Shown here: positions 57,928 through 64,000 of the stretch, piece after piece
Position numbering within the stretch: the first letter of the stretch is position 1
Layout: each line of letters starts with the position of its first letter
The notes under the pieces: model-generated
The model's input: the letters and a program-made list of their open reading frames with translations, nothing else
What the model was told of the DNA's origin: nothing
Databases searched by the model: none
Program-made: the position numbers and the translations under genes
Source of the DNA: Hylemonella sp.
GTDB taxonomy: Bacteria; Pseudomonadota; Gammaproteobacteria; Burkholderiales; Burkholderiaceae_C
Assembly (NCBI GenBank): GCA_030695415.1
Contig: JAUYQZ010000037.1
Span: 1-64,000, forward strand
Reading direction: 5' to 3'
DNA length: 64,000 nucleotides

Positions 57928-59792
57928 GCCAGCCCTCCCTCGTTCGACAGTGCGTGCACCGCCTCAACGAAGACTCTGGCCCGGTGTTCGTAGTCCTTGA
58001 ACATGTCGAAGCTGGCGCAGGCCGGCGACAGGAGCACGGCGTCCCCTGCCCTGGCTTGCTGGCGGGCCAGCCCCACCGCCTCGGGCAGCGCTGCGGCATC
58101 GAACAAGGGCACGCCCGTCCCCTGCACCGCCGCACGGATGGCGGGCGCATCGCGCCCGATCAGCACGACCGCCCGCGCATAACGCTGCACCGGCGCGAAG
58201 AGCGGCGTGAAGTCCTGGCCCTTGCCCTCGCCACCCAGGATCACGACGATGCGCCGTTCCGCTCCCAGGCCGGTCAGGGCGGCCACGGTGGCACCGACAT
58301 TGGTGCCCTTGCTGTCGTCGAAATATTCCACCTCGTCCACGATGGCCACGGGTTCCACGCGATGCGGCTCACCGCGGTACTCGCGCAGTCCGTAGAGCAT
58401 GGGGCCCAGAGCGCAGCCCGCCGCCTGCGCCAGCGCCAGCGCCGCCAAGGCATTGGTGGCGTTGTGGCGGCCGCGGATGCGCAGCGCGTCGGCCGGCATC
58501 AGGCGCTGGATGAACAACTCCACCTCTTCACCACGCTTGCGTTTCTGCGTCTCGTCGGCCTCCACCGCCCGCACCAGCCACGCCATGCCATTGACCATCT
58601 CGATGCCATAGTCGCCCGGACGTTGCGGCATCTCGAGCCCGAAGCTCACATACTCACGCGCCTGAGGCTTCTGCAACTTGACGCGCACCGGCTCCGGCAG
58701 CAGGGCCATCACCGCCGGATCATCGCGGTTGAGCACCAGCAGGCCCTGTCGGCCGAAGATGCGCGCCTTGGCAGCCCCGTAGGCGTCCATGCTGCCGTGC
58801 CAGTCCAGATGATCCTGCGTCAGGTTCAGCACCGCAGCCGCCGTAGGCTCGAAGCCCTGCACGCCATCGAGCTGGAAGCTGGACAGCTCCAGCACCCAGA
58901 CCTCAGGCAGCGTGCCCGCATCAAGGTGCCCGGCCAGCACATCGAGCATATTGGGGCCGATGTTGCCCGCCACGGCAACGGTCTTGTCCGCGTGGGCGAC
59001 GAGTTGTCCGGTGAGGGCGGTCGTGGTCGTCTTGCCATTCGTGCCCGTGATCGCCAGCACCTTGGGCGCATAGCCGCGCTCGGCCCGCAAGTCCTGCAGG
59101 GCCCGCGCGAACAGGTCGAGCTCGCCACCCGACCACAGACCGATGGCCTGCGCAGCCTGCCAGACCGGCGCCACCATGGCCGGAGACAGGCCGGGGCTCT
59201 TGAAAACGGCACGGATGTCCTGCCCCTCGATCAGCTCGGGCCCGAAGGCGCCAGCGTGGAAGCTCACCTGCGGCAACTCTGCCTGCAGCTGCGCCAGTTG
59301 GGGCGGGGTCTCGCGGGTATCGGCCACCGTCACGTGGGCCCCCTGACGCGCACACCAGCGCGCCATGGACAGACCCGAGGCACCCAGTCCCAGGATGAGT
59401 ACCTGCTGGCCTTGCAGCATGGAACCCGTCGGCGGCACAAGCGCATCGGGCTCCTCGGCTTGCTCGACGGCCTCGCTCTGCGGACTCAGGTCGGCTGGGA
59501 GCTCGGTCGCCGCGGCCGACTCCGCGGGTGCGGCATCGGCAAAGAGCTGGGCCACGAAGGCCTTGGCATCCTGTGCTGCGGTCAGGGTCTCGGGCAGGGG
59601 GCGAGGCGCGCCCTTGCCCGCCGGTGTCACGGGCGCCTCAGACGGCTGGGGCGGGGGTTCCGGCTCCGCGGCGTCCTGCAGCATCGCCGGCAGGGTATCC
59701 GCCGCCGGCATCGGCGGCGCGGGCTGCGGCAACAGCTGCTCCGGGACCGGTGCAGGCACTTCGCCGGGGGGAGAGGCTTCGTTCTCGTTCAT
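57924..59792 (-). CDS. murD: UDP-MurNAc-L-Ala D-glutamate ligase with N-terminal extension
   Basis: MurD adds D-Glu to UDP-MurNAc-L-Ala. The core begins near residue 125 ([16 protein letters not shown]) and contains the ATP loop [17 protein letters not shown] and [10 protein letters not shown], with [15 protein letters not shown] further on. Before the core are about 124 residues rich in Pro, Ala and Glu (for example [18 protein letters not shown]), with one hydrophobic helix-like patch ([13 protein letters not shown]). The start at 59792 makes an ATGA overlap with mraY, so the extension is probably translated; the total of 622 residues far exceeds the usual 440-500. Internal Met 125 could start a shorter form. 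A short charged insert TQKRKRGEE lies in the middle domain. Confidence 0.95.
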   Translation of the reverse strand: MNENEASPPGEVPAPVPEQLLPQPAPPMPAADTLPAMLQDAAEPEPPPQPSEAPVTPAGKGAPRPLPETLTAAQDAKAFVAQLFADAAPAESAAATELPADLSPQSEAVEQAEEPDALVPPTGSMLQGQQVLILGLGASGLSMARWCARQGAHVTVADTRETPPQLAQLQAELPQVSFHAGAFGPELIEGQDIRAVFKSPGLSPAMVAPVWQAAQAIGLWSGGELDLFARALQDLRAERGYAPKVLAITGTNGKTTTTALTGQLVAHADKTVAVAGNIGPNMLDVLAGHLDAGTLPEVWVLELSSFQLDGVQGFEPTAAAVLNLTQDHLDWHGSMDAYGAAKARIFGRQGLLVLNRDDPAVMALLPEPVRVKLQKPQAREYVSFGLEMPQRPGDYGIEMVNGMAWLVRAVEADETQKRKRGEEVELFIQRLMPADALRIRGRHNATNALAALALAQAAGCALGPMLYGLREYRGEPHRVEPVAIVDEVEYFDDSKGTNVGATVAALTGLGAERRIVVILGGEGKGQDFTPLFAPVQRYARAVVLIGRDAPAIRAAVQGTGVPLFDAAALPEAVGLARQQARAGDAVLLSPACASFDMFKDYEHRARVFVEAVHALSNEGGLA

Positions 59793-60967
59793 CGCAATTT
59801 CAAAGTCGACAGTCCCACCAGACACAGCAGCATGGTGATGATCCAGAAACGCACGACCACCTGCGTCTCCTTCCAGCCGCTCTTCTCGAAGTGGTGGTGC
59901 AGCGGCGCCATCTTCAGGATGCGACGGCCCTCGCCATACCTGCGCTTGGTGTACTTGAAGTAGCTGACCTGCAGCATCACCGACACCGCCTCGGCCACAA
60001 AGATGCCGCCCATGATGGCCAGCACGATCTCCTGGCGCACGATCACGGCGATGGTGCCCAGGGCGCCGCCCAGGGCCAGCGCGCCGACGTCACCCATGAA
60101 GACCTGGGCCGGGTGCGCGTTGAACCAGAGGAAAGCCAGGCCGGCGCCCGCCATGGCGGCGCAGAAGATCAACAGCTCGCCCGAACCGGGAATATGCGGG
60201 AAGAACAGGTACTTGGAATAGACCGAGCTGCCCGTGACGTAGGCGAACACGCCCAGGGCCGAGCCCACCATCACCACCGGCATGATGGCCAGACCGTCCA
60301 GGCCATCGGTCAGGTTCACCGCATTGCTCGCGCCGACGATGACCAGATAGGTCAGCACGACGAAGCCGATCACGCCCAGCGGGTAGCTGACCTCCTTGAA
60401 GAAAGGAAGCAGCAGGCCGGCTTTCGCCGGCAGATCGACCGAGAACCCCGAACGAACCCAGGTAACGAATAACTCCCACACGCCCTGGTTGCTGCTGCCG
60501 GAAATCGCAAAGACAAGATAGAAGGCGGCGATCAGGCCGATCACCGACTGCCAGAAATACTTTTCGCGCGAACGCATGCCCTCGGCGTCCTTGTTGACCA
60601 CCTTGCGCCAGTCGTCCACCCAGCCGATGGCGCCGAAGCCCAGGGTGACCAGCAGCACGATCCAGACGAAACGGTTGGAGAGATCGAACCACAGCAGGGT
60701 GGAGATCCCGATGGCCAGCAGGATCAGCACGCCGCCCATGGTGGGCGTACCGCTCTTGGCGAGGTGCGTTTCCATGCCATAGCTGCGTATCGGCTGGCCG
60801 ATCTTGAGTTCGGTCAGGCGGCGGATCACATAAGGCCCGGCCAGCAGGCCGATCAGCAAGGCGGTGAGCGCCGCCATCACGGCGCGGAAGGTCAGGTACT
60901 GGAAGACCCGGAAGTAACCGAATTCGGGCGAGAGGGTCTGGAGCCACTGGGCCAGGCTAGGCAGCAT
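59789..60967 (-). CDS. mraY: phospho-MurNAc-pentapeptide translocase MraY
   Basis: A 392-residue polytopic enzyme that makes lipid I from undecaprenyl phosphate. Visible are [44 protein letters not shown] and [16 protein letters not shown]. The start at 60967 ([10 protein letters not shown]) is the family start; it overlaps the murF stop by eleven bases. Confidence 0.97.
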   Translation of the reverse strand: MLPSLAQWLQTLSPEFGYFRVFQYLTFRAVMAALTALLIGLLAGPYVIRRLTELKIGQPIRSYGMETHLAKSGTPTMGGVLILLAIGISTLLWFDLSNRFVWIVLLVTLGFGAIGWVDDWRKVVNKDAEGMRSREKYFWQSVIGLIAAFYLVFAISGSSNQGVWELFVTWVRSGFSVDLPAKAGLLLPFFKEVSYPLGVIGFVVLTYLVIVGASNAVNLTDGLDGLAIMPVVMVGSALGVFAYVTGSSVYSKYLFFPHIPGSGELLIFCAAMAGAGLAFLWFNAHPAQVFMGDVGALALGGALGTIAVIVRQEIVLAIMGGIFVAEAVSVMLQVSYFKYTKRRYGEGRRILKMAPLHHHFEKSGWKETQVVVRFWIITMLLCLVGLSTLKLR

Positions 60968-62381
60968 GATGTTCTTCCTTGTTCTGTTCGGCATGCGCGC
61001 TCACCGCTTGCACGACGCGCTCCATGCGCATGAAGCGCGAGCCCTTGACCACCACGCTCGCCAGCGTCGGCAGGGCCTGCAGCACGGCAGCGTTCAGGGC
61101 TTCGACGTCGTCGAAATGACGGGCACCCTTGAAGTGCGCCACGCTCTGCGCGGTCTGCTCGCCCAGGGCGTAGAGATGCTCGATGCCGCATTCGTGGGCA
61201 TAGGCGCCGACCTCGGCATGGAAGCGCGGACCCTCGTGCCCCACCTCGCCCATGTCACCCAGCACCAGCAGGCGCGGGCCGGGCAAACCGGCGAGCACGT
61301 CGATGGCGGCACGCACAGAATCGGGGTTGGCGTTGTAGCTGTCATCCACCAGGGTCAGCGTGCGACTGCCGAACTGCAGAGCCAGCGCCCGCGAGCGCCC
61401 CTTGACCGGCTCGAAGGCCTCCAGCCCCAGCGCAATGTGCGCCAGGGGCACACCGGCGGCCAGGGCGCAGGCAGCAGCAGCGAGCGAGTTCTTGACGTTG
61501 TGAAGGCCGGCGACACGCAAGGTGTAGAGCAGCGGCCCGGCCGGCGTACGCGCCTGCACCTGCCAGGCCGCGCCCGTCCACTGGGGCGCTGCACAGCTGA
61601 CATCGGCCGCATCGGCCTGTGCCGTGATCGCGAAGGTGAGCTGCGGACGCTGGCCCGCCAGTTCGTGCCACAGACCACTGTAGGTGTCGTCAGCGGGGAA
61701 CACAGCCGTACCACTGCCCCCCAGCGACGAAATCACCGAGCCGTTCTCGCGCGCCACGGCTTCGATGCTGGCCATGAACTCCAGATGCTCGCGCTGGGCG
61801 TTGTTGACCAGTGCCACTGTGGGCTGGACCATGGCGGCCAGCTGGGCGATCTCGCCCGGGTGGTTCATGCCGAGCTCGACCACCGCCAACTGGTGCGTAC
61901 TGCGCAGACGCAGCAGCGTCAGCGGCACGCCGATCTCGTTGTTGAGGTTGCCTTCGGTGGCCAGCGTGGCCTGCGGTCTCCAGGCGCGCAGGATGGCCGC
62001 GACCATCTGCGTCACCGTGGTCTTGCCGTTGCTGCCGGTCACGGCGATCAGCGGCAGCTTGAACTGCGCACGCCAGCCCGTGGCCAGCTGTCCCAGCGCC
62101 CGCTTGCTGTCTGGCACGACCAAGCCACTCAGGCCGCTGGCGCGCAGTGCCGCCTCGTCGCTACACAGCGCAGCCACGGCGCCGGCATGCTGCGCCTGGG
62201 CCAGGAAGGTGTTGCCATCGAAACGCTCACCCTGCAGCGCCACGAACAGATCGCCATGCTGCAGGGTGCGTGTATCGCTGTGCACGCGCTGCACTCCCAC
62301 CAGCCCGTCGCCGACCAGGCGCGCACCGGCCAGCCAGGGCAGGGCCTGCTGCAGGTTGAACATGATGGTGTGGGCGCTCAT
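60957..62381 (-). CDS. murF: UDP-MurNAc-tripeptide--D-Ala-D-Ala ligase
   Basis: A 474-residue Mur ligase completing the pentapeptide with D-Ala-D-Ala made by Ddl. It shows [23 protein letters not shown] loop [32 protein letters not shown] and [15 protein letters not shown]. The start at 62381 overlaps the murE stop as ATGA. Confidence 0.97.
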   Translation of the reverse strand: MSAHTIMFNLQQALPWLAGARLVGDGLVGVQRVHSDTRTLQHGDLFVALQGERFDGNTFLAQAQHAGAVAALCSDEAALRASGLSGLVVPDSKRALGQLATGWRAQFKLPLIAVTGSNGKTTVTQMVAAILRAWRPQATLATEGNLNNEIGVPLTLLRLRSTHQLAVVELGMNHPGEIAQLAAMVQPTVALVNNAQREHLEFMASIEAVARENGSVISSLGGSGTAVFPADDTYSGLWHELAGQRPQLTFAITAQADAADVSCAAPQWTGAAWQVQARTPAGPLLYTLRVAGLHNVKNSLAAAACALAAGVPLAHIALGLEAFEPVKGRSRALALQFGSRTLTLVDDSYNANPDSVRAAIDVLAGLPGPRLLVLGDMGEVGHEGPRFHAEVGAYAHECGIEHLYALGEQTAQSVAHFKGARHFDDVEALNAAVLQALPTLASVVVKGSRFMRMERVVQAVSAHAEQNKEEHHAA

Positions 62382-63892
62382 GAAGCCACCCCCGTCCGGC
62401 GCGCTTGCAGCGCCATTTCCACCTGCTGCCGGTCGGAGAAGGGCCGGCGCACGCCGGCCGTCTCCTGGTAATCCTCGTGGCCCTTGCCGGCCACCAGCAC
62501 CACATCGCGCGCATCGACCTGGCCCAGCGCAAGGGCGATGGCCTGCGCCCGATCCAGTTCGATCCGCACTGCGCCATGGCCCGCCAGACCCGGACGGATC
62601 TGCGCCACGATGGCCTCGGGCGACTCGCTGCGCGGGTTGTCGTTGGTCAGCACCACGCGGTCGGCATGGCGTGCTGCGGCCCCCATGAGCGGGCGCTTGT
62701 GCGGATCGCGGTCGCCGCCGCAGCCGAACACGCACCACAGCTGGCCACCACGCTGCTCGGCCAATGGGCGCAAGGCCTGCAGCACCTGGGCCAGTGCGTC
62801 GGGCGTGTGCGCGTAGTCCACCACGGCCAGCGGCAGGCCGACCCCGCCCTGGAATTCCATGCGCCCGGGCACCGGCTGAAGTTCGTGACAGGCGAGCACC
62901 GCATCGACCAGCGGAACGCCCAGCGTGCGCAGCGTGGCAATCACGCTCAGCAGATTGCTCACGTTGTAGTCGCCCAGGGTCTGCGTCGTCAGCGGCACGC
63001 TCAGGCCGTCTTCGCACACCATGAACTGCACGCCGCGCTCTCCCATGCGGATGTCCTGTGCGTGCAGGCGTGCCCCGACGTCGGCCCGCAGGGACACCGT
63101 CCACACCTCGAGCGCCCGAGAGGTCAGCGCCGCAGCGAGCTCCACGCCCTTCGCGTCGTCGAGATTGATGACGGCGGCGCGCAAGCCCGGCCAGTCGAAC
63201 AGTTCAGCCTTGGCCTGCCAGTAGGCATCCATGCTGCCGTGATAGTCCAGATGGTCCTGCGTGAAATTGGTGAAGATGGCGGTGCGGATGCGCGTGCCAT
63301 CCAGGCGCCGTTCGGCAATGCCGATGGACGAGGCCTCGATCGCGCAGGCGACCAGGCCTTCGTCGACGAAACGGCGCAGCGTCTGCTGCAGCAGCACCGG
63401 GTCGGGCGTGGTCAGGCCGGTGCTCACGATGGCCTGGTCTTCGGCTGCGCCCCGCGCTGGCACACGGCCCACACCCAGGGTGCCGATCAGGCCACAGGGC
63501 AGCGCCGGGCTCAGGGCTTGCAGCGCCTGGGCCAGCCACCAGCTGATGGACGTCTTGCCATTGGTCCCGGTAACGGCCAGCACATCCATCTGCTGCGAAG
63601 GCTGCTCGTAATAGGCCGCAGCGATCGGGCCGCTGGCGGCCTTCAGGTCGGTGTAGGCCGCAATGTGCTCATCGGCAAAGCCGTAGGCCTCGACGCCACC
63701 GCGCTCGACCAGACAGGCCAGCGCACCCTGGGCCAGCGCGGTCGGCACGAACTGGCGCGCATCGCGCGCCGCACCGGGCCAGGCAATGAAGCCATCCCCC
63801 GTGCTCACCCGCCGGCTGTCGGTCTGCAGCGAGCCACGCACGCGGCCATGCAGCCACTGGGCGGCCTGCACGGGGGTGTGGAGTTCGGTCAC
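62378..63892 (-). CDS. murE: UDP-MurNAc-L-Ala-D-Glu--meso-DAP ligase
   Basis: A 504-residue Mur ligase. It shows TDSRRVSTGDGFIAWPGA, the ATP loop TGTNGKTSISWWL, and the meso-diaminopimelate pocket DNPRSE, so the peptidoglycan is of the m-DAP type. Two GTG codons in tandem could start it (63895 or 63892); the second makes a GTGA overlap with ftsI and is chosen. Confidence 0.97.
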   Translation of the reverse strand: MTELHTPVQAAQWLHGRVRGSLQTDSRRVSTGDGFIAWPGAARDARQFVPTALAQGALACLVERGGVEAYGFADEHIAAYTDLKAASGPIAAAYYEQPSQQMDVLAVTGTNGKTSISWWLAQALQALSPALPCGLIGTLGVGRVPARGAAEDQAIVSTGLTTPDPVLLQQTLRRFVDEGLVACAIEASSIGIAERRLDGTRIRTAIFTNFTQDHLDYHGSMDAYWQAKAELFDWPGLRAAVINLDDAKGVELAAALTSRALEVWTVSLRADVGARLHAQDIRMGERGVQFMVCEDGLSVPLTTQTLGDYNVSNLLSVIATLRTLGVPLVDAVLACHELQPVPGRMEFQGGVGLPLAVVDYAHTPDALAQVLQALRPLAEQRGGQLWCVFGCGGDRDPHKRPLMGAAARHADRVVLTNDNPRSESPEAIVAQIRPGLAGHGAVRIELDRAQAIALALGQVDARDVVLVAGKGHEDYQETAGVRRPFSDRQQVEMALQARRTGVAS

Positions 63893-64000
63893 CACGCAGC
63901 GCCCTCCCCCATCCGCGCCACGATCTGCGGCGTGACCTCGATGTCCGGCTGCACGCCCAGCAGATGCAGGGTCTGCTGCACGGTCTCGCTGAATACCGGG
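63889..64000 (-). CDS. ftsI: FtsI (PBP3), C-terminal end only
   Basis: The last 36 residues before a TGA at 63889-63891. The frame reads VFSETVQQTLHLLGVQPDIE and ends with ARMGEGAAW, matching the C-terminal helix of septal transpeptidases and the position before murE. The gene is cut by the window end. Confidence 0.8.
   Translation of the reverse strand, partial: PVFSETVQQTLHLLGVQPDIEVTPQIVARMGEGAAW

Overview
The window is a stretch of GC-rich chromosome from a betaproteobacterium, most likely Burkholderiales and Comamonadaceae-like. Support: the ffh / ccsA-like / PP0621-like / pilSR / ampD / nrdAB order, a lysine- and alanine-repeat histone H1-like protein with its TTLNPQAAWPFP tail, the accBC-prmA-DUF3426 block, and a complete division/cell-wall (dcw) cluster. 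Genes are tightly packed, often with 4-base ATGA/GTGA overlaps. I see no tRNA, rRNA, CRISPR array, insertion sequence or prophage. It reads as one continuous core chromosome segment.

Layout. 1-4.7 kb: the 3' part of a GlrR/QseF-like sigma-54 activator, then opgGH (osmoregulated periplasmic glucans). Two exact TGTC-N10-GACA sites and a sigma-54 -24/-12 promoter lie between them. 4.7-10.6 kb: a five-gene overlapping minus-strand operon (SDR, flavin monooxygenase, BASS transporter, epimerase-type SDR, EamA exporter), divergent from an IclR regulator across a perfect split palindrome. 10.7-17.2 kb: ffh, then ccsA-like, a small protein, pilS, pilR and ampD. 17.4-22.6 kb: nrdA and nrdB behind a promoter covered by two NrdR boxes, then the histone-like gene. 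22.6-29 kb: yggU, a PfkB kinase, a DUF3426 protein, prmA, accC, accB, a TlpA-like thioredoxin and an unknown protein. 29-34.7 kb: mpl (murein tripeptide recycling), aroG behind an aromatic-rich leader peptide and attenuator, tldD and rodA. 34.8-44.2 kb: a two-component system, yqiA, an RNB ribonuclease, a TonB-like protein, mtgA, ruvC and a YhgE/Pip protein. 44.4-64 kb: lpxC and the dcw cluster on the minus strand (ftsI', murE, murF, mraY, murD, ftsW, murG, murC, ddl, ftsQ, ftsA, ftsZ). A DUF4394 lipoprotein / cupredoxin / GGDEF-EAL operon is inserted between ftsZ and lpxC.

How the genes fit together. The window is dominated by the cell envelope: peptidoglycan precursor synthesis (murE-murC, ddl, mraY, murG), polymerisation and division (ftsW, ftsI, rodA, mtgA, ftsQAZ), peptidoglycan recycling (ampD, mpl), lipid A (lpxC), periplasmic glucans (opgGH) and fatty-acid supply (accBC). 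Around these sit regulators of the envelope and surface (GlrR-like, PilSR, the NarL-type system, the c-di-GMP enzyme).

The most informative signals are non-coding: the GlrR/sigma-54 architecture upstream of opgGH; an attenuator for aroG with a Tyr/Phe/Trp-rich leader peptide that looks leaderless; the NrdR box pair over the nrdA promoter; and a palindromic element carried in frame inside mpl. Among proteins, MurD has about 124 extra Pro/Ala/Glu-rich N-terminal residues.
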